From Pseudomonas frederiksbergensis (GTDB lineage: Bacteria > Pseudomonadota > Gammaproteobacteria > Pseudomonadales > Pseudomonadaceae), in the NCBI RefSeq assembly GCF_003732665.1, contig NZ_MOBP01000015.1, forward strand, positions 1 through 64,000: a stretch of DNA of 64,000 nt, given 5' to 3'. Both the position numbers and the translations under genes were made by a program. Under the pieces are notes generated by a model. The model searched no databases, was not told the origin of the DNA, and was given only the letters and a program-made list of their open reading frames with translations. Within the stretch, counting starts at the first letter, position 1. The number at the start of each line of letters is the position of its first letter. Of this stretch, positions 16,240 to 24,713 are shown in pieces.

Positions 16240-17343
16240 ATGAGTTTTACCGATTTTCTGGAAACACCCGTTAAAAAAACCCGCAACCAACTGCTTTACC
16301 TGATTTACGGCAACCAGGACGTTTACCGGCGCGAAGCCAAGTTCAGCATCTTGACCGCGCTGTCCCATGTAAAAAATGCGAAGTTCCCACGCATCAGAAT
16401 CCTCACGGATCGCCCTCAGGATTACGCCGGCTGGCCGGTTGAAACCGTGTTTCTGAGCCAGGAAATCCTGACACAGTGGCAGGGCGAAAACGGCTATCAC
16501 CACCGGCGCAAGGCCTGCGCCATTGCCGCCGGCCTGACACTTGCTGAAAAAACCCTGTTCGTCGATACCGACACGTTGTTCACCAGCGACCCGAACCGGG
16601 CCTTCAGCAAGATCGAGCCCGGCCAATACCTGATGGATCGCTTCGAGTACGACTGGCATTACGTCTGTGAGCGCCCCGAATACTTGAAACTCGGTACGTG
16701 CCTGCAAGCTCATGGCGTCAACGCGGACAACGGTTTCAAGTTGTACAACAGCGGACTGTGCGGCGTGACTCACCACGACGGCGCTCTGCTGGACGAATCC
16801 ATCCAGTTGATCGACGAATGGACCCGGGACGGTTTCGACATCCACACCATCGAGCAAATTGCGTTGTCGTTCGCGATGCGCGACAAACCCGTGGGTGAGG
16901 CGAAAAAGTACATCTATCACTACTTCGCGGAAAAACGCTTCTTCCATGCGATGGTTGCCTATTTCTTCTCCCGACATGGCGAACAGTTCAGCCTCGATCT
17001 GGTTGAGCTTTGCCGTGATGTGCCGCGGGTCAAACCGTTCCCATCGGCCTGGCAGCGATTGAAAATCAAATGGAAGTTGCGCCACCAGAACGGCGCGCTG
17101 CGCAAGGTCGGTCGCGACTTGCTGTATGGCAGTGCCGCACCTGAGGGGCCGTATTACGGGGCTTGCCGCCATGAATGGTGGGAATGCGCCTCGCGGGAGA
17201 TTTTGCGCTGGGACGAAAGCCGTCAGAAAAAGCTGCTGAGCACTCGCAGTCTCTGGCCGGAACAACTGCCCAAACCGGAAAAACCCGAAGATGAACGGGT
17301 GATCATGCAATACCTGAAAAAACGGGTCGAGGCTGCCGGCTGA
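16240..17343 (+). CDS. Putative GT-A-fold glycosyltransferase-like protein
   Basis: A 367-residue cytoplasmic protein whose exact function I do not recognise. The first 200 residues look like a nucleotide-sugar transferase: a KFSILTAL helix, RILTDRP strand, a HRRKACAIAAGL helix and then LFVDTDTLF with a DXD-like motif near residue 107, followed by NSGLCGVT. The C-terminal 150 residues are rich in basic and aromatic residues without an evident motif. It follows rluA by about 47 bp on the same strand. An alternative is a non-enzymatic member of the same fold. No surface-sugar gene cluster is nearby. Confidence 0.6.
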   Translation: MSFTDFLETPVKKTRNQLLYLIYGNQDVYRREAKFSILTALSHVKNAKFPRIRILTDRPQDYAGWPVETVFLSQEILTQWQGENGYHHRRKACAIAAGLTLAEKTLFVDTDTLFTSDPNRAFSKIEPGQYLMDRFEYDWHYVCERPEYLKLGTCLQAHGVNADNGFKLYNSGLCGVTHHDGALLDESIQLIDEWTRDGFDIHTIEQIALSFAMRDKPVGEAKKYIYHYFAEKRFFHAMVAYFFSRHGEQFSLDLVELCRDVPRVKPFPSAWQRLKIKWKLRHQNGALRKVGRDLLYGSAAPEGPYYGACRHEWWECASREILRWDESRQKKLLSTRSLWPEQLPKPEKPEDERVIMQYLKKRVEAAG

Positions 17344-17419
17344 CGCCGGTGACACATGTGATGCCCAAAGCCCCAGGCCAATACGTTAAACTGCCGCCCA
17401 TTGCTGTCTGGAGTTTCTT

Positions 17420-18709
17420 ATGCGCGAAGAGTTGAACCAAGGCCTGATCGACTTTCTCAAGGCCTCCCCTACCCCGTTTCATGCCACTGCCAGCCTTGTT
17501 CAGCGACTGGAAGCGGCAGGTTTTTCGCGTCTTGATGAGCGTGAGCCGTGGGCCGTCGAAACCAACGGTCGTTACTACGTCACCCGTAACGACTCCTCGA
17601 TTGTCGCGTTCAAGATGGGCCGCCATTCGCCCCTGCACGGCGGCATCCGCCTGGTCGGCGCCCACACCGACAGCCCATGCCTGCGGGTCAAGCCGCAGCC
17701 GGAGCTGCAACGCCAGGGTTTCTGGCAACTGGGCGTCGAAGTCTATGGCGGCGCGCTGCTGGCGCCGTGGTTCGACCGTGACCTGTCCCTGGCCGGCCGC
17801 GTGACCTTCCGCCGTGATGGCAAGGTCGAGAGCCAGTTGATCGACTTCAAGGCACCGATCGCCACCATCCCCAACCTGGCCATTCACCTCAACCGTGAAG
17901 CCAACATGGGTTGGGCGATCAATGCGCAAACCGAATTACCGCCGATCCTCGCGCAATTCGCCGGTGACGAGCGCGTGGATTTCCGTGCGGTGCTCACCGA
18001 TCAACTCGCCCGGGAACACGGCCTCAACGCCGACGTGGTGCTCGACTACGAGCTGAGTTTCTATGACACCCAAAGCGCAGCGGTCATCGGCCTGCATGGC
18101 GACTTCATTGCCGGTGCGCGCCTGGACAACCTGCTGTCGTGCTACGCCGGCCTGCAAGCGTTGCTGACCACTGAAACCGACGAAACCTGCGTACTGGTCT
18201 GCAATGACCACGAAGAAGTCGGTTCCTGCTCGGCCTGCGGCGCCGATGGCCCGATGCTGGAGCAGACCCTGCGTCGCCTGCTGCCTGAAGGGGATGAATT
18301 CGTCCGCACGATTCAGAAATCCCTGCTGGTCTCGGCGGACAACGCCCACGGCGTGCATCCCAACTACGCGGAAAAACACGACGCCAACCACGGCCCGAAA
18401 CTCAACGCCGGCCCGGTGATCAAGGTCAACAGCAACCAGCGCTACGCCACTAACAGCGAAACCGCCGGGTTCTTCCGCCATCTGTGCATGGCCGAAGAAG
18501 TCCCGGTGCAGAGCTTCGTGGTACGCAGCGACATGGGCTGTGGCTCGACCATCGGCCCGATCACCGCCAGCCACCTGGGCGTGCGCACCGTGGACATCGG
18601 CCTGCCGACGTTCGCCATGCACTCGATCCGTGAACTGTGCGGCAGCCACGACCTGGCGCACCTGGTCAAAGTGCTGGGCGCGTTCTACGCGTGCCGCGAG
18701 TTGCCGTAG
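17420..18709 (+). CDS. apeB: M18-family aspartyl aminopeptidase
   Basis: A 429-residue dinuclear-zinc aminopeptidase that removes acidic residues from peptide N-termini in the cytoplasm. Family motifs are complete: GAHTDSPCLRVKP near residue 80 with the first zinc histidine, ARLDNLLSCYAGL near 233, CNDHEEVGS near 262 with the catalytic and metal glutamates, SADNAHGVHPNYAEKHD near 310 and the late GCGSTIGPI. Length is normal. It follows the GT-A-like gene by about 75 bp with its own ribosome site. Confidence 0.93.
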   Translation: MREELNQGLIDFLKASPTPFHATASLVQRLEAAGFSRLDEREPWAVETNGRYYVTRNDSSIVAFKMGRHSPLHGGIRLVGAHTDSPCLRVKPQPELQRQGFWQLGVEVYGGALLAPWFDRDLSLAGRVTFRRDGKVESQLIDFKAPIATIPNLAIHLNREANMGWAINAQTELPPILAQFAGDERVDFRAVLTDQLAREHGLNADVVLDYELSFYDTQSAAVIGLHGDFIAGARLDNLLSCYAGLQALLTTETDETCVLVCNDHEEVGSCSACGADGPMLEQTLRRLLPEGDEFVRTIQKSLLVSADNAHGVHPNYAEKHDANHGPKLNAGPVIKVNSNQRYATNSETAGFFRHLCMAEEVPVQSFVVRSDMGCGSTIGPITASHLGVRTVDIGLPTFAMHSIRELCGSHDLAHLVKVLGAFYACRELP

Positions 18710-18720
18710 ACGCTGCACCC

Positions 18721-18790
18721 CTGTAGGAGCAAGGCTTGCCCGCGATGGCGTCAATGAGATCGCCATCGCGGGCAAGCCTTGCTCCTACAG
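18721..18790. repeat. REP inverted pair
   Basis: Near-perfect inverted repeat with arms CTGTAGGAGCAAGGCTTGCC; the interior is also symmetric (GCGATGGCG ... CGCCATCGC). Acts as a likely terminator after the peptidase gene. Confidence 0.85.
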
Positions 18791-18855
18791 GTGTTTACCA
18801 CCGGTCGCCAAAAGCCACCTAGACTTAAGTTATCCCCTACGACAAGGCTGTCGCC

Positions 18856-19032
18856 ATGATCTCGATGTCTTCCTTCCACGCCATGCTGATCCCGATTCTC
18901 GTCGGCATGATCATGCTGGCCATCGGCTTCAATTTCCGTGACAAGAATGCCGGCGTGTTCGCCATGTGGCTCGGCATGCTGCTGATCCTGGCCACCGTTG
19001 TTTACAAAATCCTGGCCAAACTCAACGAATAA
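18856..19032 (+). CDS. Small inner-membrane protein (58 residues)
   Basis: ATG 18856 to TAA 19032 encodes 58 residues with two hydrophobic segments (about 8-26 and 34-52) joined by a short charged loop NFRDKN, ending KILAKLNE. Codon use is like its neighbours, with strong G/C third positions. I believe close homologues stand at the same place in other pseudomonads. It lies 79 bp before the MscS-type channel gene on the same strand. It might influence that channel, but no function is known to me. Confidence 0.7.
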   Translation: MISMSSFHAMLIPILVGMIMLAIGFNFRDKNAGVFAMWLGMLLILATVVYKILAKLNE

Positions 19033-19110
19033 ATGCATGCGCCCCGCTCGCATTGATTTTGACGGGCTCGTACACTCGGCCGATCCGCTCTTCCCGAGGT
19101 TGACCGCCTA

Positions 19111-21267
19111 GTGTTCGCTCGTCTTTTCGCCCTGCCCTGTTTGTTCCTTGTCTGCCTCATGACGCTGCTGCCGATGGCGCCTGCCCAGGCGGTCAGCCTG
19201 CCGGGGCTGCTGAACAATTCGGCGAAGGCTCAGCCCGAAGCCCAGGAACCCCTGGGGCAATCCCTCGATGAAGTCATCAAGTCCCTGGAAAACGACCAGC
19301 AACGCAGTAAATTGCTGGCGGACCTGAAGAAGCTGCGCGACGTCACCAAAAAAGCCCAACCCACCGCCGAGCAAGGTGTACTGGGCTTGATCGGCGGCAC
19401 CCTGGCCAGTTTCGAAAAGCAGTTCACCGGCGCCGACAGCCCCCTCACCCGCTGGTCCAATGAATTCGATCTGGCCAAGGAAGAACTCTCGGCCCTGATG
19501 CTGCCGGCCAATGAATGGCTGCCGATCATCTTTGCCTTCGCCATGATCCTGATGGTCTGGAGCCTGCTGGCTGCCGCGCTGATCTGGGTCAGCCATCGGG
19601 TGCGTATGCGCTTCGGCCTGACCGAAGAACTGCCGCAACATCCCAAGGCCCTCGACATGCTGCGCTTCGCCCTGCGCAAGCTCGGGCCATGGCTGATTGC
19701 CCTGGTGATGACGGTCTACATGACCTACGCGCTGCCCTCGTCCCTGGGCAAAAGCCTGGCGATGGTGCTGGCCTATGCGCTGGTGGTCGGCACCTGCTTC
19801 TCGGCGATCTGTGTGATTGCCTTCTCCGTGCTCGACGGGCCGCATCGCCATCGCGCCTTGTACATCCTGCGTCATCAGGCATTCCGGCCGTTGTGGCTGA
19901 TCGGCAGTTTCGCCGCGTTCGGTGAAGCCCTGAGCGACCCGCGCCTGGTGGCCAGCCTCGGCAGCCATCTCGCCCATACCGCCGCAACAGTCGCCAATGT
20001 CCTGGCCGCATTATCCACCGGGTTATTTATCCTGCGCTTCCGCCGGCCGATCGCGCATTTGATCCGCAACCAGCCGTTGTCCCGACGCCTGACCCGCCGC
20101 GCCCTCAGCGATACCATCGATATCCTCGGCACCTTCTGGTACGTGCCGGCGCTGGTGCTGGTGTGCATTTCGCTGTTCGCCACCTTCATTTCGGCGGGCG
20201 ACACCAGCACCGCGTTGCGCCAGTCGCTGATCTGCACGGTGTTGCTGGTGTTGTGCATGGTCATCAATGGCCTGGTGCGGCGGCACTCGCTGAAACCGCA
20301 ACGGGGCGTGAAGCGCCATGCGTTGTATTCCGAGCGCCTGAAAAGCTTTTGCTACACCCTCGCCCACCTGATTGTGTGGCTGGTGTTTATCGAGCTCGGC
20401 TTGCGAGTCTGGGGCATGTCGCTGATTGCCTTCACCGAAGGCGAAGGCCATGAAGTCAGTGTCAAATTGTTCAGCCTCGCCGGCACACTGATCTTTGCCT
20501 GGCTGATCTGGATCCTCAGCGACACCGCCGTGCACCACGCCCTCACCCGTTCGCGCAAAGGCCTGGCCAATGCCCGGGCGCAGACGATGATGCCGTTGAT
20601 CCGCAACGTGCTGTTCGTGGCGATCTTCATCATCGCGCTGATCGTCGCCCTGGCGAACATGGGCATGAACGTCACGCCACTGCTGGCCGGTGCCGGCGTG
20701 ATCGGCCTGGCCATCGGTTTCGGCGCGCAGTCCCTGGTGGCGGATTTGATCACCGGGCTGTTCATCATCATCGAAGACTCCCTGGCCATCGACGACTACG
20801 TGGACGTCGGCGGCCACCTCGGCACCGTCGAAGGCCTGACCATCCGCACCGTGCGCCTGCGGGACATCGACGGCATCGTCCACACCATTCCGTTCAGCGA
20901 AATCAAAAGCATCAAGAACTACTCCCGGGAATTCGGCTACGCGATCTTCCGGGTGGCGGTGCCCTCCAACATGGACATCGACGAAGCAATCAAACTGATG
21001 CGCGAAGTCGGCCAGAAAATGCGCACCGATCCACTGCAACGCCGCAACATCTGGTCGCCGCTGGAGATCCAGGGGGTCGAGAGTTTTGAGTCCGGCAACG
21101 CGATCCTGCGCGCCCGGTTCAAGACTGCGCCGATCAAGCAGTGGGAAGTTTCACGGGCATTCAACCTTTCGCTTAAACGACATCTGGATGAGGCCGGACT
21201 GGATCTGGCGACGCCGCGCATGAGCGTGCAAGTGGTCACGGCCGGTGGCGGGCCGCAGAAGGAATAG
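19111..21267 (+). CDS. Large MscS-family mechanosensitive channel (YbiO-like)
   Basis: A 718-residue inner-membrane channel protecting against osmotic downshock. A signal peptide (first about 27 residues, ending AQA) and a periplasmic stretch with KSLENDQQRSKLLADLKKL are followed by about ten membrane segments between 130 and 530. The MscS pore and beta domain at about 510-620 contain LLAGAGVIGLAIGFGAQSL and DDYVDVGG, then TIRTVRLRDIDGIVHTIP. The overall plan resembles E. coli YbiO or MscM-type proteins. Start is GTG 19111, giving a well-formed signal peptide. The small membrane protein at 18856 precedes it. Confidence 0.92.
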   Translation: MFARLFALPCLFLVCLMTLLPMAPAQAVSLPGLLNNSAKAQPEAQEPLGQSLDEVIKSLENDQQRSKLLADLKKLRDVTKKAQPTAEQGVLGLIGGTLASFEKQFTGADSPLTRWSNEFDLAKEELSALMLPANEWLPIIFAFAMILMVWSLLAAALIWVSHRVRMRFGLTEELPQHPKALDMLRFALRKLGPWLIALVMTVYMTYALPSSLGKSLAMVLAYALVVGTCFSAICVIAFSVLDGPHRHRALYILRHQAFRPLWLIGSFAAFGEALSDPRLVASLGSHLAHTAATVANVLAALSTGLFILRFRRPIAHLIRNQPLSRRLTRRALSDTIDILGTFWYVPALVLVCISLFATFISAGDTSTALRQSLICTVLLVLCMVINGLVRRHSLKPQRGVKRHALYSERLKSFCYTLAHLIVWLVFIELGLRVWGMSLIAFTEGEGHEVSVKLFSLAGTLIFAWLIWILSDTAVHHALTRSRKGLANARAQTMMPLIRNVLFVAIFIIALIVALANMGMNVTPLLAGAGVIGLAIGFGAQSLVADLITGLFIIIEDSLAIDDYVDVGGHLGTVEGLTIRTVRLRDIDGIVHTIPFSEIKSIKNYSREFGYAIFRVAVPSNMDIDEAIKLMREVGQKMRTDPLQRRNIWSPLEIQGVESFESGNAILRARFKTAPIKQWEVSRAFNLSLKRHLDEAGLDLATPRMSVQVVTAGGGPQKE

Positions 21268-21333
21268 CACTTAGGCGCGAGGTTCGGGTCACAGGCAAGG
21301 CAGCCAGAAAAATAATAACCATGGAGAAACCCG

Positions 21334-22662
21334 ATGCAGCTCACACGCATTGCCCAGACGCTTTTGCTCACCCTCGCGGCGGGTCACGCCAGCGCCGCAA
21401 CGCTGGATAGCGCCCGCGAACAAATCGCCGCGCAGTCCAAAGCGCTTGAGCCGGAACTGCTGGAAACCCGCCGCGATATCCACGCGCACCCGGAGCTGGG
21501 CAACACCGAAAAACGCACTGCGGAACTGGTGGCCAATCAACTGCGGGCCATGGGCCTGGAGGTCAAGACCGGCGTCGCCCGCACTGGCGTGGTCGCCATT
21601 CTCAAAGGCGCCCTGCCCGGCCCGACCGTGGCCCTGCGCGCCGACATGGATGCGCTGCCGGTCAAGGAAGTCTCGGACCTGCCCTTTGCCTCAAAGGCCA
21701 AAGGCACCTACCTCGATAAAGAAGTCGACGTGATGCACGCCTGCGGCCACGACGCCCACACCGCCATCCTGCTCAGCACGGCGAAAATCCTCACCGGCAT
21801 GCGCGACACCTTGCCCGGCACCGTGGTGTTCTATTTCCAGCCCGCCGAAGAAGGCCCGAGCGACTTCATCCCCGACGGCAAAAACACCTGGGGCGCGAAA
21901 ATGATGATCGAGGAAGGCGTGATGAAATCGCCGAAACCGGACGCCGTCTTCGGCCTGCACGTGTGGGCTGGCGTCCCCGCCGGCCAGATCGCCTACCGCC
22001 CCGGCCCGACCCTGGCCAGTTCCGACGACCTGCGCATCAAGATCCTCGGCAAACAAACCCATGCCGGTCGCCCCTGGGATGGCATCGACCCGATCACCGT
22101 CGGCGCGCAAACCATCGTCGGCCTGCAAACCGTGGTCAGCCGCCGCACCGACATTTCCTCTTATCCGTCGGTGGTCAGCATCGGCACGATCAACGGCGGC
22201 ACCCGCTACAACATCATTCCCGAGTCCGTAGACATGACCGGCACCATCCGCTCCTACGACTACGGCATCCGCCAGAAACTGCATGCCGACGTACGCCAGA
22301 CCGTCGAAAAAATCGCCGAGAGTGGTGGCGCGAAGGCTGAAGTGACGATCATCGAGAAGTACGACCCGACGATTAACAACCCGGCATTGACCGAAAAAAT
22401 GCTGCCGACCCTGCGCTGGGCCGCGAAAGATGACGTGGTGCAAGGGCCGCTGGTGGGCGGCGCGGAGGACTTCTCGTTTTATGCCAAGGAGACGCCGGGG
22501 TTGTTCGTGTTTCTCGGCGTGACACCACGGGACCAGGACATGAGCAAAGCGGCGCCGAATCATAATCCGGGGTTCTTTGTGGATGAGTCGGCGTTGGTGG
22601 TTGGGGTGCGGACACTGGCTTCGTTGGCGACTGATTATCTGTATGCCAATGCCAAGCCTTGA
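21334..22662 (+). CDS. Exported M20-family amidohydrolase
   Basis: A 442-residue metal-dependent hydrolase of the M20D group (hippurate, N-acyl amino acid or IAA-conjugate hydrolases). A signal peptide of about 21 residues (ending ASA) points to the periplasm, whereas many relatives are cytoplasmic. Metal motifs are present: ALRADMDALPV near 105, HACGHDAHTAILL near 135, AEEGPSDF near 170 and FGLHVWAG near 205, with a dimerisation domain at about 225-335. It is monocistronic, 66 bp after the channel gene. The acyl or amino-acid preference cannot be told from sequence. Confidence 0.9.
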   Translation: MQLTRIAQTLLLTLAAGHASAATLDSAREQIAAQSKALEPELLETRRDIHAHPELGNTEKRTAELVANQLRAMGLEVKTGVARTGVVAILKGALPGPTVALRADMDALPVKEVSDLPFASKAKGTYLDKEVDVMHACGHDAHTAILLSTAKILTGMRDTLPGTVVFYFQPAEEGPSDFIPDGKNTWGAKMMIEEGVMKSPKPDAVFGLHVWAGVPAGQIAYRPGPTLASSDDLRIKILGKQTHAGRPWDGIDPITVGAQTIVGLQTVVSRRTDISSYPSVVSIGTINGGTRYNIIPESVDMTGTIRSYDYGIRQKLHADVRQTVEKIAESGGAKAEVTIIEKYDPTINNPALTEKMLPTLRWAAKDDVVQGPLVGGAEDFSFYAKETPGLFVFLGVTPRDQDMSKAAPNHNPGFFVDESALVVGVRTLASLATDYLYANAKP

Positions 22663-22709
22663 GCGCTAGAAACCATTACGCCTGCGAGCGACTGGCGGGC
22701 CGCCAGGCC

Positions 22710-23235
22710 GCCTTCGCGAGCAGGCTCGCTCCCACAATTTGATCGGGTACATTCGGGAGAAATTGGTCGTCTGTCAGGACGCCTTCGCAGGCAAGCCAGC
22801 TCCCACAATTTGAACGGGTACATTCGGGAGAGAATGGTCGACTGTCAGGACGCCTTCGCGAGCAGGCTCGCTCCCACAATTTGATCGGGTACATTCGGGA
22901 GAGATTAGTCGACTGTCAGGACGCCTTCGCAGGCAAGCCAGCTCCCACAGTTTGAGCGGGTACATCCGGAAGAGATTGGTCGACTGTCAGGACGCCTTTG
23001 CAGGCAAGCCAGCTCCCACAACTTGATCGGGTACATTCGGGAAAGAATGGTCATCTGCCAGGACGCCTTCGCAGGCAAGCCAGCTCCCACAATTGGATCG
23101 GGTACATTCGGGAAAGAATGGTCGTCTGTCAGGACGACTTCGCAGGCAAGCCAGCTCCCACAATTGGACCGAGTACATCCGGAAGAGAATGGTCGTCTGT
23201 CAGGACGCCTTCGCGGGCAAGCCTCGCTCCTACAA
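22710..23235 (+). repeat. Tandem REP array with exact 71-bp period
   Basis: REP heads of the type GCCTTCGCAGGCAAGCCAGC begin at 22710, 22781, 22852, 22923, 22994, 23065, 23136 and 23207: eight heads, every spacing 71 bp. The linker (GGGTACATTCGG ... GTCAGGAC) also repeats, with few substitutions and no indels. All heads point the same way, unlike the inverted pairs elsewhere. Most heads carry the CAGGCAAGCCAG variant, some CGAGCAGGCTCG, and the last is the common CGGGCAAGCCTCG form. Confidence 0.95.
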
Positions 23236-23638
23236 AAGCAAAAGCAAAAGCAAAGCGGCGTACACCATCCGCTCTTCACCACTCATTAGGCCGAGCGTTA
23301 GCTCGCCTGCCCTTGATCTTGCTCTACCCGCCCCTTCGGGAGGCTGAGTGGAGGTGTTCATCTGGGGGGCAGGCGCGAAGCGCCGTTCGACGAAGTCGAA
23401 CACATCGAGAGGAGGTCGAAGCGAAGCCGACCGGAGGCGATGCCCCCAGATGAATACCGGAACGAAGGCACGCCGAGCCTAAGCGAGGGGCCGGACGCCG
23501 GGGCGAGCCTTTTTGGGTACTTTTTTGGCGTTTGAAAAAAGTGCCTCGCCGTAAGGGCGAAACCGCCAGCCGCCGTAACCACAGCAACGGATATGTACTC
23601 AACCACCCAAAACCTGGTCGGCCCGCAGGCCGCCAAGG
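23236..23638. repeat. Long non-coding repeat-like element
   Basis: About 350 bp from near 23283 to 23620 with no credible gene, although open frames exist on both strands. It contains several short symmetries (GGCGCGAAGCGCC near 23371, TTCGACGAAGTCGAA near 23387) and a T-rich TTTTTTGGCGTTTGAAAAAA near 23521. From memory, very similar sequences recur between genes in P. fluorescens-group genomes. It adjoins the 71-bp array, so the whole 22663-23638 gap is repetitive. Confidence 0.55.
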
Positions 23639-24355
23639 TCAAACCACATCAACCCCAACGTGAATCGCATCGTGCCGCCAAAACTCCAGGTCACAATCGA
23701 TCAACCGCTCATGCTGATCATAATTAACCCGGGCAATCCGCAACCCCGGGCTCCCCACCGACACCCGCAACGCCGCCGCCGCATCCACCGACAACGACGT
23801 CGGCACAATCTCAAACCGCACCCGCCCATAGTGCAAATCGTAATGCCGCGCATACAGCTCAGTAATCGACTGATTCAAATCAAACTCCAGAATCCCCGGA
23901 AAATATTGCGGGTTCAGGTAGTGCTCGACATACAACACCAACCGCCCATCAATCCGCCGAGCACGGCAAATCTGGATCACACTCGACAACGCCGGCAACT
24001 GCAACCACGCACACACCGCCGCCGAGGCCGGTTGCAGGCGCGCTGAAATCACTTCGGTGGAGGGCACCCGTCCCTGGGCACTGACCATCGCGTGAAAGTG
24101 GCTGCGCTGCATCAGGTTGTAGGCCAGGCGCGGCGGCGAGACAAACCAGCCACGGCGCTCTTCGCGATAAATCTGACCCTGCGCTTCCAGTTGCAACAAC
24201 GCTTCGCGCACGGTAATCCGCGTCGTACCGAACAACTCACTGAGCTTGCGCTCGGCCGGCAGCTTGCTGCCCGCCGCCAACAGGCCATGGTCGAGCTGCT
24301 CTTGCAGCACCTGGCCAATGGCTGTCACCGCCTTTGTTGCCTCATCGCGCATCAA
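23639..24355 (-). CDS. GntR-family regulator with UTRA domain (HutC subfamily)
   Basis: A 238-residue transcription factor. The winged-helix domain covers about 10-75, with LPAERKLSELFGTTRITVREAL typical of GntR proteins. The C-terminal UTRA effector domain spans about 95-235. It is divergent from the ABC importer at 24714 and probably represses it. A TGGACTAGACCA site stands 12 bp before its own start and TGACCTAGACCA before the importer; both resemble the TGGTCTAGACCA operators known for UTRA regulators such as DasR/NagR. UTRA domains often sense phosphorylated or phosphonate-like ligands, matching the hydrolases in the operon. The true ligand is unknown. Confidence 0.88.
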   Translation of the reverse strand: MMRDEATKAVTAIGQVLQEQLDHGLLAAGSKLPAERKLSELFGTTRITVREALLQLEAQGQIYREERRGWFVSPPRLAYNLMQRSHFHAMVSAQGRVPSTEVISARLQPASAAVCAWLQLPALSSVIQICRARRIDGRLVLYVEHYLNPQYFPGILEFDLNQSITELYARHYDLHYGRVRFEIVPTSLSVDAAAALRVSVGSPGLRIARVNYDQHERLIDCDLEFWRHDAIHVGVDVV

Positions 24356-24366
24356 CGTTACCTATC

Positions 24367-24378
24367 TGGACTAGACCA
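24367..24378. promoter_or_regulatory. UTRA-type operator TGGACTAGACCA
   Basis: Near-palindrome centred on CTAG, ending 12 bp upstream of the regulator start codon. Probable autoregulatory site. The surrounding gap 24356-24713 shows no gene. Confidence 0.6.
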
Positions 24379-24656
24379 GCACTGTTTCGGAGCAGAACCG
24401 CACGGCAAAACCGGCTCGTTTCAACATTCTGCAAGCCTAGGCAGTGCAGATGACTGAGAGATGACAGCCGCCCAACGGTCATGCCGAACGGCTGTCAAAA
24501 CCTTGCAATACATCGGCCAAGTCCCTTGCCCTGCGGGCCTTTACCCATGGTCTACGCTTACCGGGCACCCACCAATTGCGGGCAAATAAAAGTCCCGCAG
24601 GGCGACGAGCGACATGAAAGTGTCATGCAGTCCCCTTAAATTGGCTCAGGTATTGC

Positions 24657-24668
24657 TGACCTAGACCA
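24657..24668. promoter_or_regulatory. UTRA-type operator TGACCTAGACCA
   Basis: Matches the site at 24367 in 10 of 12 positions, including the CTAGACCA core. It lies 46 bp upstream of the solute-binding protein start, a position suited to repression of the importer operon. Confidence 0.6.
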
Positions 24669-24713
24669 ACACAACCGCAATCGCAGCGTTGAAAACGCCC
24701 AAAGGAGCTTCGG

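Noticed and set aside
22710..23235. CRISPR-like regular array
   Set aside because: The spacing is regular, but the linkers between heads are as repetitive as the heads, the units are REP cores, and there are no cas genes.
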